Positions 38,094-50,063 of a stretch of 64,000 nt of DNA are shown in pieces. Position 1 is the first letter of the stretch. Every line of letters begins with the position of its first letter. The position numbers and the translations under genes were made by a program. The stretch comes from Sipunculus nudus (Eukaryota > Annelida > Sipuncula > Golfingiida > Sipunculidae), in NCBI GenBank assembly GCA_026874595.1, contig CM049321.1:11273979-11337978 (forward strand). The letters run 5' to 3'. The notes below the pieces were generated by a model. It did not search any database and was not told the origin of the DNA. It saw only the letters and a program-made list of their open reading frames with translations.

Positions 38094-39112
38094 TAGGGCT
38101 GTAACGATGCATTACTGGTCCTGTATTTCATGGTTCAAAGCCGTAGGGGAATCTGGAATTTCCGTCTATCGATGTTTCTATGATATAATGTCAACCAACA
38201 TGGGTAACAACGTCCACAATGTCATGAAAAAGGCGTCCGATATGGGGACGCAACCCCTGCGCTGTTAAGATGGCGCCTGGGAATGTTAACCTATATATTG
38301 CTCATGGAAATTTTTATTTTCAAAGAAAATTTGTCTTTAATAAGTGCTGTATGCTGACTTACTGCTACCATTTATGAAAAGGCACATGCCACGTGACGTA
38401 ATCCGCTTTATAGACGGGCGTATAATCACGTGATTAAACCCTTGTTTGTAAAAAATGCTGTCAGTCCCTATAAAACGACTATCCCTAGGGTAATTTACTC
38501 AGGGATTTATACCCAAAATTTAAACATTTTGAGAATTTTACTATACCGATCTATATGTCAAATTTTATTAAATCTACAGAACCGTTCTTCACAAATATCT
38601 TTGCGAAAACAAACAACCACACTGAATCGACTGGAACAATAATCCACGCTTCGCACAGAGTTCATAAAACGTGTGTTATAGGTGGAACGTCATTGGCCAG
38701 AAACTAGTTTAGCACCTGGTGACTGGCTGATCACTGCACAAATAAGATAAATAGATAACGCAATTTCGGTTGGTCTGTCAGTAAATCATGTACGCTACGG
38801 ACGATGGCATGTTGAAAATTTATTTGGGAGAGGGGGATATTATTATCCAGGAAGTTTGGTATGCGTCAAATCATGAGCTGCAGGGGCGGATCCAGGATTT
38901 AGGAAACGGAGGGGTCCAACCCAGGTCTATTAATGACAAAACCTAAAAAAAGGTCCCTCAGGTCCGGAAAAGGGGGTCCAGGCGGCAGAATTGGTGTGAT
39001 ACCCCTTTAAAAGTTTGCGGTGTCTGAAAAAAAGGGGTGGGTGGGTGGCGTCATGATCCCCTAGGCCTCCTCCCTGGATGCGCCTGGATGATCATGTACC
39101 GTTACAGCTCTA
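38094..39112. mobile_element. hAT-like non-autonomous transposon
   Basis: The inverted ends are TAGGGCTGTAACGATGC and, reversed, TAGAGCTGTAACGGTAC. Flanking 8-mers ATCTTTAT (38086-38093) and ATCTTTGG (39113-39120) agree at six of eight positions, consistent with an aged 8-bp target duplication. It has no transposase ORF. A second MITE is nested at 38884-39088. Confidence 0.65.
38884..39088. mobile_element. GGCGGATCCAGG MITE nested in hAT-like element
   Basis: The left end GGGCGGATCCAGGATTTAGG and right end TCCCTGGATGCGCC are inverted. A fragment of the same family, reversed, is at about 1275-1300 (GATCCGCCACTGG) and a related start is at 46440. Confidence 0.5.
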
Positions 39113-39120
39113 ATCTTTGG

Positions 39121-42100
39121 TGATGTGATCTGTACCACAAAATACCCGGTATGGGTATACACCTTCAGTGTATCGGACGTGTTGTATGTGTATTTCTGAA
39201 AGACAGTCAGTTTAAACCAAATGTTGATGTCATATAATAATACACCTTGTGGACAAGGTGAATTTCCGTATGAGAAAACTTAATTAAATATTGGTAAAGG
39301 TACTTTAAATGCAATACAGGTGTATATCCCTAGATGACATCATATTTGAACATTCTGCATGCAGTGTGTTATAAGCGTAATATCAAATAACTTATTATAT
39401 TAAATAACTGTATTATTATAATAATATGTTAAGTATAAAGCAGAGACACTTTAGTGTTAAGGTAAATATTAGTGGCTTCCCCTAAAATATAGGCTTGAAC
39501 AAAATATAATATGAATGTAAGGACATGTTTACATATCCATACGGTGAAATTTAAATGCTTGTAACTAAAAATGGATGAGATATTTCGATTTAAAGTTCGT
39601 TTAAAGGAAATTTAATTTTAGGAAATCCCAACCTTTGAGAATATGGTCACGTTAAATACCGCGTTATAGATCATTTTTGTTCTTAGCTTTCAGAATATGC
39701 ACCGTTGGTCCCAGAGTTCCGATTTAGTTGATATTAAGGAAACACTGAAACAATGTTTAAACAAGACTTCTCGGGCAGTTCTGAGGACTTATAGGGGCCA
39801 GATTCCATATCACTTAGAAAAGCCTTCAAAATGTACTCGTTAAGTCTCACAAACTGAGAGACGGGTTCAAAAGAGCTGCCATTGACGTAACGTGTCACGA
39901 TATTCTTGTAGTCTGTTCTAACAATAATTGCCCATTTAAATTTGGCAATTTTTCTATCTACATGGAATAATAACACATATTTTAACACTCAAGTTGACAA
40001 GGGCTTAAAGAGGTAACAAAAGATGAAAAACCTCAGTATAGACACTAACATTTCTTTTTACGACCTAACCTCTTGCTTCTTCTGGACCTTGTTGCCAAGT
40101 GGTATGGCGCCTGCCATCAGCTGCTGATCTCATTTTGATAGATACTTTTTAAAAACATTTATGATAATAACCAACCAATCAGCAGTTTTTACGAACCTCT
40201 TAAAGTATGTGACCAGTGCCCTTTATCTTCGTCAATGGAGTTACGAGTTTTTTAGATATTCATTTTAGTGCACCACTAAAATAGTTTGAAAGATACGGTT
40301 TTGGTTTCATTCTAGTTTGTTAGACCAATGCCTTTCCTCCATTGCAGTTTTCTTTTTGGAAACGGTCATTTCAGGTTCGTGTTTTAAGCGCATTGCAATT
40401 TCGGGATAATAATACCAAGTTTCAATGGACCCCCCATGGGGAACAGACTATGGAAAATATCAAAACGAAAAGTTGTTTCCAAGTCTGAACGAGAGATGGC
40501 GTTGGTGGGTATTTGCGGTATCACTGTAAAGATCGTATATGCAAACTTCTCGTCAGAGAAATAGATAAAAGCCAAAAATCAAACCACGAAGGTAACCCGT
40601 TGTCATTTAAAGTTGTGGCATATATAGTAACTGCCAAAAAAGGCTCCAATATAGGGACAATACAAATTTGACATGGTGCTACTGCAGCCTATTTCTATAA
40701 AAGACCATACAGGACGCGTCTAGTCATGTTTTAATATTATATACAGGGTTTTTGTCAGTGTGATATTTTAAGTACAGGCCAAAGCTCCATCTGTTATACT
40801 AATTTTAGTGAAACTCTCTTGAGTATATACGCATTGTGAGATGATAGTCATGATCACCAAAATGTGTGTAGTATGATATTACAAACGGGCATTTTTGGCT
40901 TTTAATTTATGGAAATTTCAGAGTAATTGTCCTAGACCTTGTATCAATGATGGTTTAGCCGGGATATATTCTAACGTACGGTTTACCTCAACATGTGCAG
41001 TTTTAAATGGAAATTGGGCAGTTTTTTTGTAACGCTCTGTTCTGTTCACATGCATATCATGGCTACACACTAAAATAATAGGAACTGAAAATATTCTGTT
41101 ATATTTCTGTAATAATTATATAATGTTTCATATTTACTTTCATAATTCATTGATAATATATTTTGTTAAATATATAAATGAAAATATGACAGAACATTGA
41201 TTTTACCTTAGAAATCAGAAATATGACCTGATATTCATAGATTTTCCGAGTTTCCACACACCGGAAGTAAAGTTTCCTCTTTTAAATTGTGATCATCTGA
41301 TATGGTTTCAGGAATTTATGATGACGTCACTGGACCATTTCTCGGGTGACCCTGGTCCCTTGGCCATCAACTGTTTTAAGTTATAACAATTTTAGGCTTC
41401 ATTTTATGTTGACCTAGGAACGCTTGTTTACAAGTTTGTAGTGCTAAACTTTTCTTAAGATATACCCTGGCTGCATTTTATCTTATAAATATATTGTTTT
41501 CACTTCAGTATTTTTTACATAATTACAAAAACTGTATGCTATACAATATCGAAAAGTCTTGCCAGGGAATTTCTGTTAGCTATAAAAGGAGAAATCAATG
41601 AATGGTCAAGGGGATTATATATGTAGCGTGCAATACAGAGGTATTTGTTTTATGTACTTTACACTAGAAATACGGAAAGGCAGGGGTGTGTTTTATATGC
41701 TTTTGTTTTACAACAGTTTGCCACTTTGTTTAATTAATGAGTGGTTCTAGTCATTCAGCCGCTGTGTTTCCCCACATATTTAAATTACCTGCTTTTAATT
41801 CCACTTAGTTGTATTCAAGCTAGTCATGTCAATTTGATGTGTTCACTGATTTAACATATTAAACTAACAAATAGTATATATACAGGGTCGAATTTAGTGT
41901 ACGGGGTCGCACCCCTTTTAATGACAAAAAAAATCTGAAAATAGTAAAATAATCGCTTAATACCCAATAGCGGAGCCGGGTCTCGCAGCATGATGCCTTA
42001 AAATTACTCCAGATTATGCCATACCATCTTAAATTTTCAAAAAGAGTTTATACTCCCTGGGGGGAAGGTGCTTACGCCCATAATTGCCTCTGCAACCCCC

Positions 42101-43060
42101 CGTCTGAAACCCTGTATTCGCCCAAAATGTCATTATTATACAGTAACTTGATACTTTGAATACAAAGACCTGGCTCCCCATTTATTTAATTTACGCAATA
42201 TTTTGACAGTTAAGCTTTGGTGAATAGATGGATTGTAAGATGAAGATAACAAAAGGTAACCAAACCTAATCGTCATGTGAAATACGTGATCCACTGAAAA
42301 TATGATGGCCGCCAATGCGGGCATGAGTAGGCAGGGATCACGCGGCCTTATTTCGATTCTACCACCCTCATTTGCATACGAGATCGCGTGAGCTACACAA
42401 ATTACCCAAAAATCAATTCCCGGCTTTCCTAATGCTGGAAGTGCATTTTAACTTTCCATGTGCAAACATTTTAGACGCGAATTATTTACCATAACATAAC
42501 TGGTGTTCTGCATCATATAAAAAAGTAATGTCTTACAATATTCATCGTATAAAAAAAAAAAAGAAAAAATATAAAGGACCTTGAGAGGGCAGTTTAAATC
42601 GGGCTAAAATGGGTTTAATTGCAAATTCCTGCATTTAAATTGTTTCAAATAAATCAAGTGAAATTACGACTAAATATTATCAAATGCAAATGCACTTACA
42701 AATACTTTTGCACTCCATATTAAGATATCTTTATATATTGTAATAAATACCTGAGAATACATAGCTACTGAAACTTATTTTTGAAAAATGATCACACCGT
42801 TCGTAATGAAGGTTATCTTCCCTATTACAATTCCGAGATTACACATTAAACCTGCATATAAAAATCAATTGTTTGAGCTCTGCATTTAAATGTAACATTT
42901 TCATATGGAAATGCAATTGAGTCCAAGCTTGAATTTATATATATATATATATTTTATAAATTTATTGCATAATAATTAGCATAAGAATCATTTGTATTTA
43001 GTCAAACTGGTAAAAAATCAGCCTTTAGTCTGATATTACTATACATTTAGGAAGGGCTTG
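39121..43060. other. Intergenic region without a recognised gene
   Basis: Two minus-strand open stretches (39734-39988 and 40384-40575) look faintly protein-like but have no ATG-led start, clean splice sites or recognisable family. A possible degraded MITE with ACAGGGTCGAAT / GAATACAGGGT-type ends, reversed, lies at 41883-42120. The rest is AT-rich and unrecognised. Confidence 0.4.

Positions 43061-43062
<2 letters not shown>

Positions 43063-43122
<60 letters not shown>
43063..43122. repeat. (TA)n microsatellite
   Basis: About 60 bp of pure TA. Confidence 0.95.
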
Positions 43123-43123
<1 letters not shown>

Positions 43124-43615
43124 TGTGGTATTCAATGTGGTACGTCTGTTTCATTGTTGGACTTGTGTACAATTCCTGCGGGTTATGTTGGCTCCCTCTA
43201 CCTGTGAACATATGAACCTCTATTTTTATAAATCGATGTCTTGTCTGTGGCTGGTAAGTGTACATTATTAAACAGCCTTCTTGTACGATGACTATTTTTG
43301 TCCATATTTTTTCTCTCGTTTTATCATCTGTGATGTGATGCACTTTATTATTATTATTATTATCATCAACATTATTATTATTATTTATTATGATATATTG
43401 ACAAATAAATTTGTAACAATTACCATGTTTTCTTTTTCAATTCATATACATCCAGCCACGGTTACTCTGTTACCTGACTGTATACATCTTACTTACCTTG
43501 TCCCCTTACATTTTAAGGAATAAGACCAGATTATGAATGCTTTGATTGTGAGAAAATTCTGTCATTAGGGTTCTCTGTAGTTTCCCAATAATCTTTGAAT
43601 TATGCAACTCATATA

Positions 43616-44089
43616 CAGTCAAGCCCGCTTATTGTCATGACGTCGGTACATGCTTAAATTATTACAATATCCGGGATATGATATTATTATTACGGGAGTT
43701 TCTACACCGATGTCGTTTGAGTCGCATAAAAAAGCGTTTTGTCTTGCATGTTATTGAATAAATCGTTGATAAAAAAGAAACATAAACGTTTATGAATATT
43801 TTAATAGTATAGCTGCATGTCCCATTAAGTGTATGCGCAACTGCGAGTTTATTTCCTATCATTTTGTCCTCATAGATCGCCTTCTCGGCGTTTGATGTGA
43901 TATTAACTGCGAACTGGTATTACTGCAAAGGTTCCCAGCATGACAATAAACGGGATTATGACAATATTCCATGGCATCAAACGGTCAGATTTACCATTGT
44001 AAATATAGGAAATGGTTTTGGAATTGAGATTTATATGACAATAAACGAGATTTCCTATTAACCGAAATTACACAAAGTGGGCTTGACTG
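43616..44089. mobile_element. pogo/Tigger-like MITE
   Basis: Perfect 11-bp inverted ends CAGTCAAGCCC / GGGCTTGACTG, with similarity extending to CGCTTATTGTCATGAC and TGACAATAAACGAG. Length about 474 bp. The interior repeats TGACAATAAACG(A/G)GAT. There is no ORF. Confidence 0.6.
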
Positions 44090-44245
44090 AGAAAATTGTC
44101 ATAATTGTTAGCCTACATCATACTATGTCGTTGAATACTAGTAAGGAGGATGATATAGACCAAAGTCACTTTGATGACAGAAGTATGCCTAACTTAATAT
44201 ATGTATACATGTATATTCCAGTGGTAGGAGCTGAAAACGTTACGT

Positions 44246-44342
44246 GGGGGGGGGGGGGGGGGTAGATTTTTTTTTTCATAACCGGGGCTATTGTTTGTAC
44301 GCCTCAGTACATGGTTATCCCCTTTTTCTGCCCCCCCCCCCC
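44246..44342. repeat. G17 tract followed by C12 tract
   Basis: Seventeen Gs at 44246-44262 and twelve Cs at 44331-44342 could fold against each other or form G-quadruplex structures. Tract lengths may be affected by sequencing. Confidence 0.7.
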
Positions 44343-44526
44343 TCCGGAATCTTCAACACATTACCACCGGGGGTTGTCTGAACGTAATTTCAGGTAACCC
44401 CCACTCAGTACAGATTACGCCCTCACTGATTTAAATAATTAATTCATATGCTTTTAATAAGCCACGTAAAGGATACGAGATTTAAAAGATTGGAACAATG
44501 TATGAAATATAAAGTTTGAGTGTAGA

Positions 44527-44527
<1 letters not shown>

Positions 44528-44615
<88 letters not shown>
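44528..44615. repeat. (TA)n microsatellite
   Basis: About 88 bp of pure TA, the longest in the window. Confidence 0.95.
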
Positions 44616-44618
<3 letters not shown>

Positions 44619-44746
44619 CTACACTTCACCAAATCGTTTCGCACAATACAAGCAAACATAAGTAATACAGAATTATGTGGAGACATAAGACAGATATTAT
44701 AAGTAAATGACTTTAAGAAACAAACAAAAAAGTAAAAAGAATGCAG

Positions 44747-44785
44747 GCCTGCCAAATCACTCTTTTTGGAAGAGTCACTCTTTTT
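44747..44785 (+). mobile_element. MITE family M2, truncated left end
   Basis: GCAGGCCTGCCAAATCACTC matches the start of the 22942 copy and is then interrupted in a T-run by H2 copy C. Confidence 0.45.
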
Positions 44786-45420
44786 AGCGAACCTGTTAGC
44801 TTATGCGTCGTCCGTCCGCCGTCGCGCTTACGTTAACCCATGCTATATCTCAAAGCCGTCAGAGCTAGCAGCGCCAAATTTTACCGAAGAATCAGTCACA
44901 TGACAAACTTTATCGGATTGAGCTTATTTTGGCATCGTCCGCATTCATCAGCATTATACAGGGGAAAAGCTAGAAAACCATTTAAAAATCTTCTCTGAAA
45001 CTGTCAAGCCAAAATGTTTAAAGTGTCACAGAAATAATTCTAGGAATGAGCTCTCTTATGTTTGTTCGAATGGTTACAGTTCGGTGATTTATGGCCGAGT
45101 AACAGGATGTTGAACTTAGTTATTTGGAAAAATAAGCATACTAAACTTAACGAAACGGAAACGGCTGTAACTATCATCACCAAATTATATGCAAATGTTG
45201 GTCACAGACTCGTATTTGAAATTGACGTTTTGTTGGCGCAACCTGCATTGACCTTCTCTGTACGGGGCCATCCTTCATCTATACCTTAACCCATAATATC
45301 TCAGGAGCTAGCATCACTAAATTTTATGCACAAATCAGTCATATGTTTCACATTAGTCTCGAATGTGGGATTGAACTTTTTGCGGCACCACCTGCGTTGA
45401 CTTGCATTGATTTTTTTTAT
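44786..45420 (+). mobile_element. Helitron-like family H2, copy C (left part)
   Basis: It starts TAGCGAACCTGTTAGCTTAT with a GTCCGTCC stretch, and 45090-45240 aligns with 16220-16380 (GAGTAACAGGATGTTGAACT). The right end is not found, so the border at 45420 is approximate. Confidence 0.5.
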
Positions 45421-45929
45421 GGAATCGAGACGCAAATTTGCAAAAGAGAGATGAAGCTGATCGTGTATAGGCACACAGGTAAGATCGATTCGCAGTGAAT
45501 TTTGCTCAAATTTACATTTAAAATGGTCTACAGATAGTATGTTAAAGAAGGTGTAATAGTACAAAGCGGGATGCGTTTTTTGTTAATTTAAATGCTGATA
45601 AGTATTTAATTCAGGTTGAAAAATGCATCCTGCGAGGAATAGGTGAAGCGGTAGTCAAAAGAAACAGGGCAAAGGCCTTTCTTAACATAACGATGAATAA
45701 ACATGCTATGGCTGCATAGGAAAATCGAACTGATAAAGTAACAGAGAAGAAAGGGTTTTTGAGTGACTCCTCAGGTTCGTCACATGAACATTATTAATGG
45801 TAATAAACGAATCAATATGAATAAATCAGAACTTGAACCCTCGGATGATTATTCTGTAAGCTAGTCTGGGTAGCCGAAGAAATAATGAAATGACTGTGTG
45901 TATTGATAATTCAAGGAAGTTCACAATGT

Positions 45930-46185
45930 ATCTGATCAAGGCGTTAAATTCACAAGGTGTACAAAAGCACTGGCAGATTTTTTGGTGAAAGCTGTTGAAG
46001 AAAGGGTTAGAGTTTATGAACAGAGAGTGGATGAACTGTTACGACTGGTGCATGGTTGATCTAGAGAATACAGTTGATGAAATGAAGAATTTGAAACCTG
46101 ATCAGCAACAGCAATACACAAGACGGACTTCGATACGAATAACTACAAGTGATAACTGGCCCGAGAAAAAAGAGGAAAATACTTA
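45930..46185 (+). pseudogene. LINE ORF1-like remnant, frameshifted
   Basis: One frame reads DQGVKFTRCTKALADFLVKA then VEERVRVYEQRVDELLRLVH before a stop. The adjacent frame continues DLENTVDEMKNLKPDQQQQY, TRRTSIRI, and ends EKKEENT. A coiled coil followed by a D-x-x-x-QY(S/T)RR-x-x-(I/L)RI motif is typical of the coiled-coil/RRM junction in ORF1 proteins of non-LTR retrotransposons. At least one frameshift near 46050 and loss of the rest make it a pseudogene. No reverse transcriptase is seen nearby. Confidence 0.45.
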
Positions 46186-46837
46186 GCAAATGTCTCTGAA
46201 AATGGCCATCTGATACTTATACCCTGATGACCTCGCCGATATGAGAATAAATAATTTTTAATGTAATCAATTTTTTTGCGTTGTTTTAAAATTGCACGGA
46301 ACTTGCCACCGAAAACAACCGAACTGCCTTCGGCAAAGACCGGAATGCCTCCGTGCTCGCTGGATCAACACGGCGCATGCTGCGTGTGACACAATCGCAG
46401 GACTGAGGTCTATTGTGCATATGAATAACCCCTGCTGTCAGTGACGGATTTAAGCATGTTTAGCCTGTGATTTGACCAAGTCACTGGCCCACTTGCATGG
46501 CCAATAAATGTGAAAAACATGTGACTCGAGATTTAGGAAAAGGAGAGGTCCGATCCAGGCTGATTAATGACAACCTAATAAAGGTCCAAAGGTCTTGTCA
46601 TACAAGAAGAAACGATATTTCATGATCATGGGATTTTCTCGAATACATCGTTAAATATGGAACGGTTTGTTCTGAAGCTGCTAAACTATCGCTTCTATCT
46701 GAAGAGCACCTGAGGTTGCATTACATGGCGCACGGAATGCGGAAAAGCTGTGTTACCATGTGCGCATATATGCACCCTGGAAATCATAACATAGATAATG
46801 CCTCTGTAATAGTAATAAAGAATAAAGATAAGACAAA

Positions 46838-47065
46838 AAAATAAAAGGTATATATGGTTCTTAGGTATCCCCCTGCCTCATCCTTAACCCCCCGCATTAA
46901 AACCTTTTATTTTGATTTTCAATAGAAATTTACCAAGTTTAGCTCCAGCCGCTCGGACATTTCTTTCAAGAAGATGAAATTATACAATTCTGATAAGATT
47001 TCCTTTGTTATGTAATGCTTTTACCTGTTTAGCAAAACAATTTTTCTATTATCATGTTTTCTCCT
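46838..47065 (-). mobile_element. MITE family M1, partial
   Basis: It runs from AAAAGGTATATATGGTTCTT to TATTATCATGTTTTCTCCTG, matching other M1 copies in reverse. It is truncated where SINE A begins. Confidence 0.5.
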
Positions 47066-47275
47066 GATCATGTGACAATGTTTGTCCGACTGAAAGTGAA
47101 GTCGGCGCACGAGCCAGAAACAGGTCACCGAAAAATCCACTTTTCAGCAACGTAGTAAGAGGGGTGGAGGAAGCCATGGAACTCACTCCCATGCCAACAC
47201 CTGGGATCGAACCCGGGTCGCCAGCGGAGAAGGCCGAGCGTTTACCGCTCAGCTGTCCAAGCCCCATGAAAATTT
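47060..47275 (-). repeat. tRNA-derived SINE family A, partial
   Basis: In reverse it has GACAGCTGAGCGGTAAACGC (A box) and CGACCCGGGTTCGATCCC (B box). The body diverges from other copies after about 130 bp. Confidence 0.65.
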
Positions 47276-47793
47276 AAGTCAGAGGGCCCTAAGGTACCAG
47301 GAGTTTGTACAAATTTCGATCTTAACAACAGAAACTAAACTCAAGAATGCACAATTAAGTAACTCAATTCGGACAGACACAGCGTTTGGGTTCAGCAGCG
47401 GACACCGACGGGGCGGAATGTTTTGAATCGGTCGTCACATGTAGGTCTCGGGCAGGTCTCGGGCCGGTAGAGAAGACCCGAGCGGCTCATGCCAGAACTC
47501 TTGGTCTTCTCATTAATATTCATAAAACACACACCCTCGCTGGTGCACTTACCACTTTCAAGATGAGCTACGACGAGATGACACACCCACGCACACACAG
47601 AATCGAGCGAAAACAATAACTCTTACTTCGCGCGGATTAAATATGAATAAAATAATACAATTTTTGTAAATTTTATGCATCAATAGAAATGAATAAAATC
47701 CATTGTTTTAATAGAGATTTAATTGAAACTTTCCAGCTGGATATTACCATCGCCAGCCCATTGCTGACTGCCTGGACTTGTACTTGGATAGTA

Positions 47794-47836
47794 TGACGTC
47801 ACGCACAATTACGTTGATGTAGACGTCATGACGTCA
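47794..47836. promoter_or_regulatory. Two perfect CRE palindromes (TGACGTCA)
   Basis: TGACGTCA occurs at 47794-47801 and at 47829-47836, each followed by CGCAC, so this is a small tandem duplication of about 35 bp. The second copy overlaps the stop codon of the Cys-rich gene. The full palindrome is the CREB/ATF consensus. Whether it is functional here is unknown. Confidence 0.35.
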
Positions 47837-48039
47837 CGCACACTGCCGTGTACATAGTGCCTTGTCGACGTTGACTTTACACTCGCACCTTTCGAAGCAG
47901 TCACAGTCACAGTTGTCGGCCTTGGTACAGGGGACCCTGCCGGCAACCATCATGTTGGCGGGAATCCACTCGTTACCGTGGTAACATCCGGGGGTTTCAG
48001 AGGCGCTTCGTATAAACATTTTGCCTCCATCCAGTTGCC
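47834..48039 (-). CDS. Small secreted Cys-rich protein, exon 2 (mature part)
   Basis: The acceptor is TTTATTCCAG, entering in phase 1 so that A from exon 1 and GG give Arg. The frame then runs 68 codons to TGA at 47836-47834. The full protein is 93 residues. The mature part has nine cysteines with spacing C-x18-C-x5-C-x-C-x-C-x3-C-x-C-x8-C-x3-C, including NCDCDCFERCEC. I do not recognise the family. The signal peptide plus dense cysteines imply an extracellular, disulfide-stabilised protein; the odd count allows one free cysteine or a dimer. Intron length is 1050 bp. No poly(A) signal was found with confidence. Confidence 0.62.
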
Positions 48040-49089
48040 CTGGAATAAACATCATATATACTCCGTTCATGTAGATCTAAATCTTTCAAGCAGCGGTTTT
48101 AACCTAACTTTGAGATTCTAACGGCATCCCCCCTCTCTATCTCGGGGGAAAAAATGTTTAAGGTGTATTTCCACATAAGACAAAAATAGCTTTATAACTT
48201 ATCCCTTGCTTAAATTAATCTTTAAAATCTAAATATAATCAGTTTATCCCCAATTTATTTTAGAACATATTTTAAACCCTAAGAATATCTATTCGATTTT
48301 TGGTGTTGGTTTAATTGATGATTTCAAAATTAAAAGCAACATTTTCATTTTTACACAAAATGCTTTTTTATCTCGCATTTTACAGAAAGTGTGCATTTAA
48401 CAATAAAATTATATTAAAATTCATACAAATATCTCTTGACATGTTTATTGCGCATTTATCATCTTCACCTATTCATTCTTTTTTTTAAATTTCAAAAGAT
48501 TGTTGGATGATTTGGCAAATAAATGTTTATAAAAGAAAGTGGACTACAACTACTTTGTGAAAACAGGTATAAAAAAAGGAAAAATATGCGTTTCCGATTA
48601 TACTTTACGGTTTATGAACATAATTTTTGTGATTTGTTTAATAATTTATCAGGTACAAAACGTGATTTGTATGCCATATGTCGTCCGTATGAATGTGTGA
48701 AACTCATCAGGCAGAACTTGTGAACTCGGGATTTGTCCACTTGTAATAAGGTCACCAGACTGCCTGGGATTGTGTTAATTCATGTCAATAAGCAGGGGCC
48801 AGTAATCTTTTTCTCGCCAGGCAAACGGTGAGCACGCGTATATATGTATGTATGTATGTATGTATATACACACACACAATTCGCCAAGCGGGTATGCCAA
48901 ATAATTCGCAAAACCTTGCCCCCTTGTCTAAACCCAGGCTACACCCCTTGTATAAATACACGTTTCACGCTCTAAGAAGATACCAGGTGATGTAAGCCCG
49001 TACAAATAACTAGGAGATTAATACGTAAGTCTGCGTACAGACAAATAAACCAACAAGCAGACACATGCAGTAGTAATAGACCTACTTAC

Positions 49090-49165
49090 TATAATGTATA
49101 CTTCCACTTGACACGCCGACCAGAGAGATGCACAGCGTCAGTACCGTTAACCCGCTCACAGACAT
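49090..49165 (-). CDS. Small secreted Cys-rich protein, exon 1 (signal peptide)
   Basis: The ATG is at 49165-49163. The exon encodes MSVSGLTVLTLCISLVGVSS then GSIHY, a typical signal peptide with a hydrophobic core and a probable cleavage site after VSS or SSG. The donor GTAAGT directly follows at 49089-49084, leaving phase 1. The start is chosen because it gives the complete signal peptide; no in-frame upstream ATG is needed. A TATA-like GTATACAC lies about 30 bases upstream, though this is weak. Confidence 0.62.
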
Positions 49166-49991
49166 AGCTATATACACTAATGCGTGTATACAGGGATGAG
49201 TTTTCTAGAGATGACCGTTCGTGGGAGAAATCGCTGGTCAATTTTTTTTTATAAGAACCAAAAAGGATAAAGTTAGCTGGCGAAATATAAATCCCTGGTA
49301 TGGTGCGGTCCCTGGTATACGGTCCCTAGTATATAGTGCGGTCAGTAATGTACATGTCACGGTGTCATAAAATGGGTCGATACAATTATTAAATTGTGGG
49401 TCATTATTGTCAGATGAATAGCTAAAATGATGTATACGGTACCAGCAGAATTCCTCATCTCTCCGATCGCACAGTTGTACGTGCATGTCCAGGATAATTT
49501 CCTCTAATTATCCATCAGATGTTCCAGCATTTCAGATCATATACAGGAAATTAGTACATGAATCTATATTCTCATTAAATTTGCAAGCACCAACGTGAAC
49601 GCTGACTTTTGTAATTCTACAAAACATATTAATAAAAACACATAATACACATCAACATTATAATTGACGGTGGCAGTTTTCAAGCGTTGTCACGTGACTC
49701 CTCTGTGGCATAGCACCAGAAAATTGGTCTTGAAATATCTCGAGTCTATCTATGATTGATTGAATGAAACTAAATTTCTTTTCAGTTGAAAAATTAACGT
49801 GTAATATGCTAGTCATTATAATAAACAATATATAACGGAGCACTTTTGCAAAGGAGGGAAACTAAGAAAACCCCTTGCTTTTTTACAAGGGAGCGGCTGT
49901 TTGAAATGTTTATGCATTATTTTAGTCTGCTATAAACTCAGCGGGTTCCGTCTTTTGTATATATCTTCACTCCAAAACGCATTGCATTGGT

Positions 49992-49992
<1 letters not shown>

Positions 49993-50062
<70 letters not shown>
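49993..50062. repeat. (TA)n tract inside an inverted repeat
   Basis: About 70 bp of TA is bounded by TTGGTCTTA on the left and TAAGACCAT on the right, so the whole block is a near-perfect palindrome. Confidence 0.9.

Positions 50063-50063
<1 letters not shown>

Noticed and set aside
43047-43343. 98-codon frame ending in IYIYIY
   Set aside because: It is a translated (TA)n microsatellite; the same applies to 34578-34804, 44444-44755 and 56809-57000.
47386-47619. Frames on both strands near the Cys-rich gene
   Set aside because: No splice signals, signal peptide or recognisable family; they lie 3' of the stop of the real gene.
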